This document shows positions 35,200 through 46,450 of a stretch of DNA of 64,000 nucleotides, one piece after another. Below the pieces are notes generated by a model, which had not been told where the DNA came from, did no database searches, and worked only from the letters and a program-made list of their open reading frames with translations. A program made the position numbers and the translations under genes. Origin of the DNA: Deroplatys truncata (Eukaryota > Arthropoda > Insecta > Mantodea > Mantidae). How positions within the stretch are numbered: position 1 is the stretch's first letter; each line of letters begins with the position of its first letter. The DNA lies in NCBI GenBank assembly GCA_030765065.1, contig CM060990.1, positions 499,524,190-499,588,189 on the forward strand, read 5' to 3'.

Positions 35200-37150
35200 A
35201 ATTAGTGAATCTGAAATTTATAATCTGTGTGTGAACAAATCCACAGCAAATGAACCAGATTTAGGCCTAGGTGAAGTTTTGTCAGGTTTTACAGAGATGA
35301 AGATCTTTCTTTTGGGAAAACAGTGAAAAAACATGAGATTACATACTAGCAGATGGAGTTACCCAGAATAGAAACTGATTTTTTTAAAGTCAATAGGAGT
35401 ATATTCTGATAAACGAAGATTTCTTTCAAAGGATTTGTTTGAAGGAAAATTGTTGAATGGACACTTGTGCAACATGATAACTTAATTTAGTCTTCCAGTC
35501 AGGGTTCACTTTACTGAGCACTACCTAAGATGTTTGGGTGTTCATCCTAGTTTGGTACTAGTGGCTTTATTGACTGGAAACATGCTAATCAAAGGATAAC
35601 TGAACGTGTAAGTTCCAGTGCACATAATGATTATGCTGTAAGTTGTAAAGAAAGGGAGAATACCCTGTGGAGAATTGATAAACAATTTATCACTCAGAGG
35701 AAGAGGTGAAATATTGCAAAAATGTACTCCAGAGGGTAGGGGCTGTAGTGAAAATGCTTTCTTCTAGGGGATTGCCATTTCATGGCAATGAAGAACAATT
35801 TGGTTCCTTAAGGATTGTAATTTTATCATATGTTTAAAACTGATTGCTGAATTTGATCCATTCTTAGCAGGTTATGGAGCCAAATATGGAAAACCAGGTA
35901 AAGGATACATCACATATTTATCATTTAGCACTTATGAAGAAATTATAAGCATAATAGGAAAGACTGTCAGAGAAGAGATCATAAAGGAGGTAGTTGATTC
36001 AAAGTATTTCTCCATTACTGTGGATTCTACCCCTGATCTTTCACATTATGATCAGTTAAGTTTCATTATACAGTATGTGAATAGACCTGGTGTGCCACAA
36101 GAGCAATTTGTAGAGTTTATGAGAAATGTTGGACATACCAAGAAATAATTCACAGATGCTGTGTTTTAGTTTATCAAATGTCATAAACTATACATAAACA
36201 ATTGCTGTGACCTTAGCATGATAATGTCGTCCTCCATGGACTAGTGGTACCATGCTATCCTCTAGTTCCCAAGGTCACGGGTTCAAACCCCTGCGGAGGG
36301 CGATGGATTTTTTTGGGCGTAAAAATCCTTAGCATGTGCTTCCTTTGGAAGGAAAGTAAAGCCAGTGGTCCCATGTCGTAGATTTATGGCACGTAAAAGA
36401 ACCTCAAGCCTGATAAAGAGACCTCTGAGCAAAATTACTGGTCTTTCATGCCCAATATAGAATGGAACGCTAAGGACCATAGTAGTTAAAGAGCATCCAT
36501 AAATAAAAATTCAATTCAATTCAAAGTATGATTATGCTGCAAACATGTCAGGAATCTATTTTGGCCTAAAGCCTGAATAAAATCCTTCAGTTCCTTGGCA
36601 TTTTTCATTCCTTGTTCCACTCATTCTCTGAATCCCATTGGATTAAGGACAGTCTTATGGTGTAAAATGGCTGCAGCGGTTTTTGGATCTGTTACAAACA
36701 ATTTACAATTTTTCTTTTGGCATCTACGGAATGCTGGAAAATTCTATAGCCTCTTTTTGAAGATAGAAACTTGAGTTTAAAGTCTCTCTGCATTACAAGT
36801 TGGTCACATTGAAAAGATGCCTGCAAAAGCATAAATGCTAGTAGGGATGCTGTCAATAAAGCTCTTACATACATTTCTGAAGAAAATAGTGAGAATTAGG
36901 CATTTTCTGAAAGTAAAACTATTCCTTGAAACACTTAATTAGCACTGATAATTCACACTGTAAGGCATATCAAATATACTCCTGCATGAGCAGAAATTAC
37001 TCCCTCCTTCCTTGTTTTGGCAATGTTCTCCTTCACAATTGTCCTCATCTTATGGTAATTACTGTTGCACCACATAGCTTCCTCTTGAAAAATTGAGTTT
37101 GAAATCTAACAAGCATGAAAAGAAATGCTGTGGCCATATGGTAATCACAC
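35200..37150 (+). mobile_element. hAT relic of the ZMYM1-like (DUF4371-type) group
   Basis: Plus-strand pieces of a hAT-type transposase as found in zinc finger MYM-type 1-like proteins: TDWKHANQRITERVSSSAHN-like (about 35570), the block around 35870 with LAGYGAKYGKPGKGYITYLS, EEIISIIGKTVREEIIKEVV and YFSITVDSTPDLSHYDQLSF, then beyond the SINE YDYAANMSGIYFGL (from DNA at 36525-36575) and LKSLSDTRW-like from about 36775. It lacks the C-terminal dimerisation end and has many stops. SINE1 copy c splits it. Confidence 0.72.
36227..36524 (+). repeat. SINE1 copy c, inserted in the hAT relic
   Basis: Full-length: A-box CATGGACTAGTGG, B-box GGGTTCAAACCCC, standard body, tail of ATTCA repeats. Target duplication AGCATGATAATG (36215-36226) / AGTATGATTATG (36525-36536), two differences. 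The transposase reading continues across the site. Confidence 0.9.
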
Positions 37151-37212
37151 TTGATACACTATTAACACATCCACATTTTCATGAGAACCATGGTAAATTT
37201 GAACAGTTTACA

Positions 37213-40200
37213 CATGTTTATCAAGTGGTTGTTAGTAATAGCAAAAATACAGTATTGAACTGCAAATAGCGGCCAGTGGTGTAGTAAGGGGTGAACAATG
37301 TGACCATTGCCCAAGGCTTTGTACTTGAGGACCCCACTTCCTTTGAATTCCAAATATTTTTATAAACTTGAAAAATACTTCTTTATGATGAGAAGATTGT
37401 TATGTTAATTTTATAAGAAATTAAAAATGGATATGCCCTTCATTCATATATACTATTAAACAAACACGATAGCACAAAAACACTTCATTATTAAGAAAGG
37501 TTATGTACCTACCAAAAATCTTATAGGTTTACAACACCATATTCTCAGTGCACATCAAGTGGAACTAAATAAATTTAATATAAAGAAAAAATTAATAGGC
37601 ACCATGTAGGAGCATTCTGCAGTAACAGGAACAAGGCATTTGAAACTTTAAAATGAAAAATTGGTTAATATTTAGTGTTATTTTTGTAATGCATATTGGA
37701 GAGAGGGTATTTTTTATGATAACAATCAATCTTTGGTTGCAATGTTGCAAAATCTTATTTTAAAAATGACTGTCATTTTCAAAGTTCATATATGCATTTA
37801 AGGTTACATTTGACTAAGTATTAACAGTTATTAAACAGTAAAGTAAGTGCTGTGTTAGTTCTGGTATCAAAGATAAGGTTCCTAAACTAACTGAGTATAC
37901 GTTAAAATGTGAATAACTGCATGTTTATTAGTTTATCATGCTAAAACACCTATAACATTCTGTCCCATACGTAACATGGAAAAGTGCACCTTTTAGGATA
38001 TACATGCTATTTGGATCATTTAGATCCTAATACTGCCCCCATAAAGCAAAAAGACAATATTGTCCACAATGCAATACCTTCATTGGTTAGGCTCTGTATC
38101 CTAAACAGTTATAAATTCTTTATTTTTGTCCTATCTATGATAGTTATTTTGCAGCTTATGATCATTAAATGTGTCAAACAAAAATAAAAAGAATGAAGAA
38201 ATCGAGACTAAAAAAAAGGTAGAAGATTCAGAATTTCTGATAAAATAAAAGATAAGGAACTGGAAAAAGGAGAGATGGAAATATATGTCTATGAGTAACA
38301 TAGAGAAGCTAAAGAGGAAGAAATATGGGAAAGATCAAAAGAAGTTGCAGAAAGCATGCAAGAAAAAGGCTAATATTGTTCATAAACAGACAGAGCTGTG
38401 GAAAATCTGTTTATAAAAATGTATTCTGTGGTGTAGCAGAAAAGGTAGATATTCCATAGAAAGTTAATAAACAAGTGCAATAACAATATTTTGACTATCT
38501 CACCTATGCTATATCTTGCTGCTTTCTCCAAATTGAGTTTCACCTCAAATCATCATTTCAGTCTTGGAGTAGGAAGAAAAAAAGTGAGAAACAGACTAAG
38601 CTGTATTGTGAACTGAACATAACTTACGTCAATATGGGCCAAAAATGAAAATTATGACAGCAAAGTTCACTGTCAGTTTATTTTTCCAGTTTGCCTTACT
38701 CTGGTGCAATAATAATTAAGTGACTAATCATTTTGGAAAATAATTCCTGAGAAATTTAAGTGCTCTCTTCCGCACTCTCTCTCATGAGTTTTATAAACAT
38801 AATAAATACCAAGTTAAACACTTATGTTGGGATAATTACAGAAACAAAACACATTGTAGCCAAAGCCTTTAAGGCATAAATGTGTGAACTGGAAGTCTGC
38901 TGTTCAAATGCGGTTCAAAAACCGATTCTTTGACTCAGGATTTTGCCAGGTTTTGCTCAGCTCTCATAAATGGCAAATGCCAGATAGATATCTTAAAGTT
39001 TGGCCTGGAGCACCTTCTTCCAAAACTTCCATTCCCAGGTATCATTTTATTTCATGAATCTTCAGTTTTATTATTTATAGCTTGATCACTCAATGATAAA
39101 ACTGCTTAAAGTCAATGTTTGATGCTCCTGAATTGTGTACAAAATCGTCTCAGATTCTTCAGATAATAGCATCCTGTTTACATGAAGAGAACTGCTTAAA
39201 TGACTTAAGCAATCTCTTACCAACTGAATGAATGAAAAAACTGAATTGGCTATAGGTACATTTTTTGTCATTGTATAAATGGTAATTTTCCCAGTTTTAA
39301 TCGTAAACACACACTCGTGAAATGAATAGAGTAGAGAAAAAGGTTGGAAGTATAAACTATGGTCTATCTCTAAAAACTTGTAAGAGTAATCCTTTGTTAC
39401 GCTCCTGTGAGGCTTTGGCTCACGGGAGATATATTACTTTTGGGAAAATGCTTTTAGGATCAGAAGAATTTGAAGCCATATCTGTTATGAGACTGTATTT
39501 CCTGATAAAGGGTGCAGGCATAATGAACTGGCCTTAAAATGATACAGGTAGCAAAACAAGTCCAAAGCTGAAGTGCATCTGGAGGAGTGACAGAAATCTG
39601 TATCGTATAAGACAAGACAAGACAAGACAGGAATCCTGTGTTAAGGAAAAAACTATTTGCAAAGTGCAAAAGGACACAAATGCATCATACTGTTCACAGA
39701 GAAGTTGCATTAATTCAAGTATAATGGAAGAAAACGTGCATCCTGAGTTCAAGACGGTGTGCATATGATGTGAGTGTGACTTCGTTCTCATACACAGGAA
39801 GGCAATAGCAAACCATCACATTATCCTCTTAGGTTTAGGGTTTAGAAGCGGGGAAGAATTTCGACACCGCGGCCATTGCGCTTACTAAACATTCGGGAGG
39901 AAGGGATGAGGCGAGGGAGCACGAAATATGGCCAGTTCTGGCGGCGCCAGGCGCAGCACAGCAGGGTCCTTAATGTTTCCAGGTTGAGAATCCCTGACGC
40001 TCCTTCTATGCCCCCCCAACCGTACTGCCAGGCAAAACATTCCGTGATAAGGAAGGAACAATTCCCTCCTTAAAGCATGAACCAAATACCACCAATCATC
40101 GTGCCAGGCCTTGCAACCCTGAAAGACGAAAGGAAATGAGGAACACGAAAATTCGTGCTAGCATATACCTAAGTCTCTCCAGCATTCCTCTATCACCCTG

Positions 40201-41412
40201 GTAAAACTAAGAAAAATTCAAAGTCAGGGGATCAAACTCGCGACCCCCCGAATGCGAGCCTCAGACGTTGCCGTCTGAACCAGCCGGTCGTACATTTACA
40301 TATTATCTTTGGATGAGTCGTGGTTGCTACCCTCGGGCTAAACGCCCATCTCAATTCGTGGAAACTGCATATTTCTCTAAATATACAGATATGTTTTCAG
40401 ATTATTATACAATCATTGAACGTAACACTCCATATTTGGAGTCATTCATTTACAAAAATACCATATATCTAATACATTATCAAATTTAGTTCTAGTGAAA
40501 TATGTAACATATATTTCAGAAGCTAATGTGTTGGGAGTAGCCATAGTGGTATGTAGCAGAATGCAAGCAGTGCTTATGCACTAAAAACTATTCCATGGAA
40601 ATTTTATTACCCTTTGTATAGTATTTACCCTCTGGATAAGAGGTCGGGTGAAGAGATGGTACTTCAGGCCTAATACAGTAGGAGAGCAAGAGACTGAACA
40701 CTGGCAAATTCCCAAATTCGAAGATGGAATTCCTCTCCAGGTTCCCTACTTTACCTGTTACAGGCAATGAAATGAGAAGAGAGAGACAACTGAGGACATA
40801 AGACAGTCACCTAGCGTTCCGCTAAGCCAGCGATGGCGAACCCATGGCATGCGTGCCACTAGATGACAACACCGAACACGAACTGTCATCATTATTAGTG
40901 TTACCATTATAGGCGGCGGCATGGCCGAGTGGCTAGATCGCTGGCCTCCCACCAAGGCGGTCCGAGTTCAATCCCAGCGACTCGCATGTGGGATTTATGG
41001 TGGACGAAACGGTGTCGGGGCGAGTTTTTTCCGGGTTTTCCGGTTTCCCCCGCTGTTTATTCCACCAATTGCTCTATCACCTTTCCTTGCATTCATTTCA
41101 TATCATCTTCTTTCCTCACTCTCATACCTGGCTACAGGTCGATCCCCCCGTTCCGGTTTTCCTCTACAGGTCTCTGACCCTGAAAATTAAATTCTGTTTT
41201 ATTTATGGACCCTCTTTAACTGCTACGGTTCTTAGTTACCCATTCTTGTTTGTACGTGAAAGACCGGATATTTTGCTAGAGGCCTCTTTATCAGGTTTGA
41301 GATTCTTTTACGTGCCGTAAATCTACGACACGGGACCACCAGCTTTACTTACCTTCCGAAGGAAGCGATGTTATGGATTTTTACGCCCGAAAGATTCCAT
41401 CGCCCTCCACCG
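37213..41412 (+). repeat. IR2 left arm (long inverted repeat)
   Basis: Reverse complement of 45152-49431. The inner half (about 39300-41180) is almost identical, the outer part (37220-38800) about 95-97% by eye. The right arm has about 110 extra bases with a (GA)n run at 47738-47850. Content: mostly unrecognised AT-rich DNA, a CAAGA microsatellite (39607-39630), a SINE2-related copy, SINE3 and SINE1. No TIR-like ends or target duplication found at the outer edges. Confidence 0.9.
40085..40295 (-). repeat. SINE2-related copy, IR2 left arm
   Basis: Minus strand: A-box-like CGGCTGGTTCAGACGG, B-box-like GGTCGCGAGTTTGATCCCC, then a body with AGGAATGCTGGAGAGACTTA like SINE2. Repeated inverted at 46245-46450. 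Confidence 0.6.
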
Positions 41413-41535
41413 GTTCTGAACCCACGACCTCGGGGTATGGTACCCCTAGACCGCGGAGGACGACCCTCTGACCCTAAGCACGGTTGTATGTCCTAGGGAG
41501 TGCGAGCGCTACATACGAGGAAGGTAGGATTAGGA
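40913..41535 (+). repeat. SINE3 copy, split by SINE1
   Basis: Leu/Ser-tRNA-like head: GGCGGCATGGCCGAGTGG (A box) and GGTCCGAGTTCAATCCC (B box). The body has CGGTTTCCCCCGCTG and a pyrimidine-rich stretch. SINE1 (41182-41465) sits inside it, and the tail resumes at 41476 (TGTATGTCCTAGGGAG...), matching the uninterrupted copy at 43055-43394. Confidence 0.8.
41182..41465 (-). repeat. SINE1 copy d, inserted in SINE3
   Basis: Full-length on the minus strand. Perfect 10-base target duplication CTCTGACCCT at 41172-41181 and 41466-41475. Confidence 0.92.
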
Positions 41536-41588
41536 TTCAACGCGGAGGGGGACTTAGCACGTCGTCCTACGTAGTACTTTTACACTTA

Positions 41589-42098
41589 TGTCCCGGACGG
41601 GGCGCCACCAGGAGTGAGGAATGAGGTGAGAGTAGACAGAGGGCGGTCAGACCAGGTGTCACGACAGCCAGAGGGCAGGGTCCCTACCATTTGCAGACTT
41701 AAACTCCCCGGGTGAGTACTGGTGCAGCCAGCTCCACTCCCCCCTGCGGGCTTACACATCTCCTGGGGGTCCGGAATCCGGATACCTCCTCCATTCCGGG
41801 GGACGAAGGTTTCCACAGAGTATACCTTTTTCCCCTGCCATGCACACGGTGAGATCTCCCGCCGACACATACAACTCTGAAAGAGAACAAGCGCATGAAA
41901 GGTGAAGTGAAATGAGAATGAAGGTGAAATGGAGGGACAGGAAATTCGGGGGACTTGATTATCCTCCCAGCACTCGCCTAGCGATCCGGGGAAACCCCCG
42001 AATAGACCTATGGGTCAGGAAGGTCTGCCACGGAATCCAAAGCACGACCTCCCAAATGCAGACGACAGACGTTATCGCCTGAGCCATACCGATCGGTC
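41589..42098 (-). repeat. SINE2, long copy
   Basis: Minus strand: head GATCGGTATGGCTCAGGCGA (A box) and GGGAGGTCGTGCTTTGGATTCC (B box), then GACCTTCCTGACCC, CGCTAGGCGAGTGCTGGGAG and a long GC-rich body with a GGCAGGGGAAAA block and CTGTCGTGACACC, about 510 bp. Its best partner is 50516-51030. Confidence 0.75.
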
Positions 42099-42490
42099 TA
42101 CGAGGGGGGTAAGCCGACTAAGTGTTATTGTTGTTATTATTATGGTTATTATGATTTAATATTCCTATTTTCCTGTGTTTTAACAAGTCTAATGTTAAGT
42201 ATGTACTATGTTTAGCAGGTCTTTATCAAAAGGGAAGGGTAAATTAAGGTACGTCTTATTTCCTGGAAGTTTTTATTGGGTTCCAAATGACTGCGTCTGC
42301 GCAGTTATGTATTTTCAGAAAACTCATATTGAGTGTGAAAAACTATCAGAATGTAAACAAGATTAACGACCAGTTTTTCATGAACTGTGGCAAATGGAAT
42401 ATAGAGTAATAGGAGAAAAATTAGACAAAACAACCGTTGGGAGACATTAGCATCGTGCACTTATTTCGTGAGAAACCTTATAAATGTTTG

Positions 42491-42725
42491 GAAAGGTAGA
42501 ATCAGACGATTGAAACATTCAATGCCATAGCCGGGATTTGAACCACGGATCTGCCGGTTTCCATCCGGGTGCTCTAATCAACTCAGCTACGATGGCTACA
42601 AGACGGTACGACATGAAATTCCCCAGCTGACTCGCATTGAATGGTATTGAATTTTTCAAGCGTCTGATTCTACTTTCCCCATCTTGTCCTACACACGGCA
42701 AGTGTGGAAGAACAATTAATTATCA
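42491..42725 (-). mobile_element. 235 bp tRNA-bearing foldback element
   Basis: Flanked by the perfect 12-base duplication TATAAATGTTTG at 42479-42490 and 42726-42737. On the minus strand the centre (about 42526-42598) reads like a whole tRNA: acceptor-like GCCATCG pairing with CTATGGC, A box TAGCTGAGTTGATTAGAGC, a CCCGG/CCGGC hairpin with the 7-base loop ATGGAAA, and B box TGGTTCAAATCCC. An inverted repeat of about 30 bp (GTAGAATCAGACG...ATTCAA) at about 42496-42526 and 42635-42675 encloses it. The outer left segment (minus strand) is TTGTTCTTCCACAC..GTGTGTAGGACAAG. The 73 bp unit at 13814-13886 has the same two ends. Confidence 0.72.
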
Positions 42726-43054
42726 TATAAATGTTTGTTTATTGCCAAATACAGAAAGAAAAGTGCTTAGTACCAAAGAATCAAACTGTGTAAATAGTAG
42801 ACAAGTTATTTTGTAAATAATACGACTCATGAAGAAGTTTTACACTAAACGTGGGAAAATACTATGTTTCACTTATGGTCCACTGCCACTATTACTTTAG
42901 TCCACATTACGCATTAATAAACAATTTTGTTGCATTTAATTCCATGGGGTTGTTATATTCTTACAAATTATCTAAGGATATAGCAAAACATTTTTAATCC
43001 AAATAGCTGTTGAAAAGCAAAACCTACAGTATTCTTCTTTCTCTGTTTAACCTC

Positions 43055-43394
43055 CTCTTATGTAGGACTTACACCCCCAGGACTTACAGGCGGGTGCCTG
43101 GGGTCAGAGGCCCGTCGAGGAGCAGACACTCATGGATCAGACAGAATATCCAGGATGGGTGATCAGCCCGATGCCTGGTATGGGAGGAAGGGATGAAACG
43201 AAATGATGGTGAAAGGGATGAAAGGAAAGGTGATTATAGAGCAGTTGGTGGAATGAATGGCGGAGGAAACCGGAGAAAACCCGCCCCTACGCGGCTTTGT
43301 GCACCACAAATCCTACATGCAGAACCTGGGATTGAACCCGGGCCGCCTCGGTGAGAGGCGAGCGGTCTTACCACTCGGCCACTGCGCCGCCTTA
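43055..43394 (-). repeat. SINE3, uninterrupted copy
   Basis: Minus strand: AAGGCGGCGCAGTGGCCGAG head, GGCCCGGGTTCAATCCC B box, CGGTTTCCTCCGCC, pyrimidine-rich body and the end GTAAGTCCTACATAAGAGGA. It shows what the SINE3 tail looks like without SINE1. Confidence 0.75.
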
Positions 43395-43494
43395 AAACCT
43401 ACAGTATTAATAAACTAAAATCACGGAAACGCAATCCCATGCACTTATAGGAGGTTCATTTCATTAACTAAATAGCAACTTATACAGGACGTAA

Positions 43495-44637
43495 CAAATA
43501 TGTACGGCACAAATTGCAGGACACATTCCTCACACATAGACGAAACAATTATGTTATATGAACATGGGTCTGGAAACGCTTTATTACCATGTTACAACTC
43601 ATTTTCTCCAACTCATTAATCATGGGAAACATACAAGAATAGAACGTACCAGCATATCACATGCAACTCCTTCTCACAGGAGATGTTTACTATGCCCTCC
43701 GTGAGCATTGATACATGCATCAACCCGCCGTCGTAGTGAATCCCAAATGCGCTGATGTATCGCTGGAGTATTCCGTATGGTTTCGAAGCCTTCCATAATA
43801 CGGGCACGGAGACTCTGAACATCTGGTACTTGTATTCGATACACAAGAGCTTTCAAATGCCCCCACAAATAAAAGTCCAGTGGGTTTAGGTCCGGGGAGC
43901 GTGGAGGCCAGGTAATTGATCCACCTCTACCTATCCGTCACCGAATCTGTTATTTAAAAGCCGACGGACATTAACACTAAAATGAGGAGGTGCTCAATCG
44001 TGCATGAAGTACATGTTTTGTCGCACAACTAAAGGCACATCTGCTAACAGATCACGTAGAACATTCTCTACGAAATTATGGTAACTTGCCCCATGCTCCC
44101 TAAGAAGACGATCAAAGGCTTCAAACATTTTCCTGTCGGGACACCTTCGTCCTGGAAATCTCTCCCGGTACAAACGTTGAGCGCAAGCGCCATTGCCGTC
44201 TGCTAATCCATACATCAAATGGGCATCTGCCATCTCTACATTTGTGTACACTACCATTGCACGAGCCAAGTCTGTGATCAACTCTACTAGTACGTAGTAA
44301 CCCGGTGCTTGCCAAGATCGTACTGCTCACTGGAACAGTTGATGTTACCTGTAAACAAGCAATGACGTAAGTCGCATGGCAACAGGGACACGTAAAACAA
44401 AACACTGGCGGTGCACCTACGATAATGACGACGTAACCAGAAGTAACCAAGAGTGCATGTTCCCCATGATTCTAATGTCCTGTTCGTGTGTGTTTCCCGT
44501 GATTAATGAGCTGGAGAAAATGAGTTGTAACATGGAAATAAAGCGTTTCCAGACCCATGTTCATATAACATAATTTCTTCGTCTACGTGTCAGGAATGTG
44601 TCCTGCAATTTGTGCCGTACATTTCTGTTACATCGTG
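43495..44637 (-). mobile_element. Tc1/mariner-type transposon with about 155 bp TIRs, internally deleted
   Basis: TA target sites at 43493-43494 and 44638-44639. Inverted repeats of about 155 bp (TGTACGGCACAAATTGCAGG..., ...GGGTCTGGAAACGCTTTAT...) at 43495-43650 and 44482-44637, about 88% alike. Between them is a shortened minus-strand transposase. Length 1.14 kb. Confidence 0.85.
43674..44281 (-). pseudogene. Transposase with DUF4817-like N-terminus, central part missing
   Basis: N-terminal helix-turn-helix region of the DUF4817 type (YTNVEMADAHLMYGLADGNG, RLYRERFPGRRCPDRKMFEAFDRLLRE) runs into MYFMHD, which looks like the second catalytic block (usually QQDGAPPHF). Then, after breaks around 43940-43995, WGHLKALVYRIQVPDVQSLRARI follows the SPDLNPLDFFLWG-type Glu block, ending RRRVDACINAHGGHSKHLL. 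About 150-200 residues with the first catalytic Asp, normal in the family, are absent, so it could not act on its own. Confidence 0.72.
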
Positions 44638-45008
44638 TATTTCAAAAAGCTGATTGGAAATTAGAAGTTAAATTCGAAGTTCTTGACAATTATTTAAATA
44701 TAAATTCTGTGGTTAGGAGCCATAAGTTGATATGCAAAAAATATGAAAAGCGTGACATAAGTTAACTTTGTGGTTCTGCTTTTTTATTTCAAATCATATA
44801 TTTATCAACTTTTGACACGTTCAAGACTGCCATTAAAACAACACCTATCAATAAAAACCCCAAAGAAGCAAAAATTCACATATCAGCTTATGCCTGCCCA
44901 ACACTAAATCATAGATGACACTCAATACAGTTTAAGGTAATACACATGGCTTTAATTGACACAAGGTGGAAATAGTTTGCCATCGCTTCATAAGCAGTTA
45001 AGGAAACC

Positions 45009-45147
45009 CAGCGAGCAGGATGGCTCGGGTGGTATCGTCTGTGGCCCGCTTTCAGGAGGTCGTGGCTTCGATTCCCGCGGCGACCATTCTGACCCTTGGA
45101 CTTTTTTTGCGGGGGGAGGGAGTTCCCCGAGTCGCTAGGCGAATACT
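45009..45147 (+). repeat. SINE2 head, fused to SINE1
   Basis: AGGATGGCTCGGGTGG (A box), GGTCGTGGCTTCGATTCCCG (B box), TTCTGACCCTTGGAC, then GAGTCGCTAGGCGAATAC. The body stops after about 140 bp and passes straight into a SINE1 body at about 45150. Confidence 0.75.
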
Positions 45148-45149
45148 CC

Positions 45150-45355
45150 CGACGAAGGGCAATGGATTCTTTTCGGGCGTAAAGTAAGTAAAGTCGGTGG
45201 TCCCGTGTCGTAGATTTACGGCACGTAAAAGAATCTCAAACCTGATAAAGAGGCCTCTAGCAAAATATCCGGTCTTTCACGTACAAACAAGAATGGGTAA
45301 CTAAGAACCGTAGCAGTTAAAGAGGGTCCATAAATAAAACAGAATTTAATTTTCA
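45150..45355 (+). repeat. SINE1 copy e, headless, IR2 right arm
   Basis: Lacks the tRNA head and starts at the GGGCAATGGATTC block of the body. About 28 bases near 45183 present in copy d are missing. Tail CCATAAATAAAACAGAATTT. It is the inverted partner of copy d in the left arm. Confidence 0.85.
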
Positions 45356-45623
45356 GGGTCAGAGATCTGTAGAGGAAAACCGGAACGGGGGGATCGACCT
45401 GTAGCCAGGTATGAGAGTGAAGAAAGAAGATGATATGAAATGAATGCAAGGAAAGGTGATAGAGCAATTGGTGGAATAAACAGCGGGGGAAACCGGAAAA
45501 CCCGGAAAAAACTCGCCCCGACACCGTTTCGTCCACCATAAATCCCACATGCGAGTCGCTGGGATTGAACTCGGACCGCCTTGGTGGGAGGCCAGCGATC
45601 TAGCCACTCGGCCATGCCGCCGC
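45356..45623 (-). repeat. SINE3 copy, IR2 right arm
   Basis: Inverted partner of 40913-41181, with one or two base differences over the segment. Confidence 0.82.
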
Positions 45624-46244
45624 CTATAATGGTAACACTAATAATGATGACAGTTCGTGTTCGGTGTTGTCATCTAGTGGCACGCATACCATGGGTTCGC
45701 CATCGCTGGCTTAGCGGAACGCTAGGTGACTGTCTTATGTCCTCAGTTGTCTCTCTCTTCTCATTTCATTGCCTGTAACAGGTAAAGTAGGGAACCTGGA
45801 GAGGAATTCCATCTTCGAATTTGGGAATTTGCCAGTGTTCAGTCTCTTGCTCTCCTACTGTATTAGGCCTGAAGTACCATCTCTTCACCCGACCTCTTAT
45901 CCAGAGGGTAAATACTATACAAAGGGTAATAAAATTTCCATGGAATAGTTTTTAGTGCATAAGCACTGCTTGCATTCTGCTACATACCACTATGGCTACT
46001 CCCAACACATTAGCTTCTGAAATATATGTTACATATTTCACTAGAACTAAATTTGATAATGTATTAGATATATGGTATTTTTGTAAATGAATGACTCCAA
46101 ATATGGAGTGTTACGTTCAATGATTGTATAATAATCTGAAAACATATCTGTATATTTAGAGAAATATGCAGTTTCCACGAATTGAGATGGGCGTTTAGCC
46201 CGAGGGTAGCAACCACGACTCATCCAAAGATAATATGTAAATGT

Positions 46245-46450
46245 ACGACCGGCTGGTTCAGACGGCAACGTCTGAGGCTCGCATTCGGGGGGTCGCGAGT
46301 TTGATCCCCTGACTTTGAATTTTTCTTAGTTTTACCAGGGTGATAGAGGAATGCTGGAGAGACTTAGGTATATGCTAGCACGAATTTTCGTGTTCCTCAT
46401 TTCCTTTCGTCTTTCAGGGTTGCAAGGCCTGGCACGATGATTGGTGGTAT
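46245..46450 (+). repeat. SINE2-related copy, IR2 right arm
   Basis: Inverted partner of 40085-40295, identical as far as I can see. Confidence 0.6.

Noticed and set aside
42526-42598. A functional tRNA gene on the minus strand
   Set aside because: The acceptor and T stems have mismatches, the anticodon loop would read GGA without the long variable arm expected of tRNA-Ser, and it sits inside a mobile element with target duplications.
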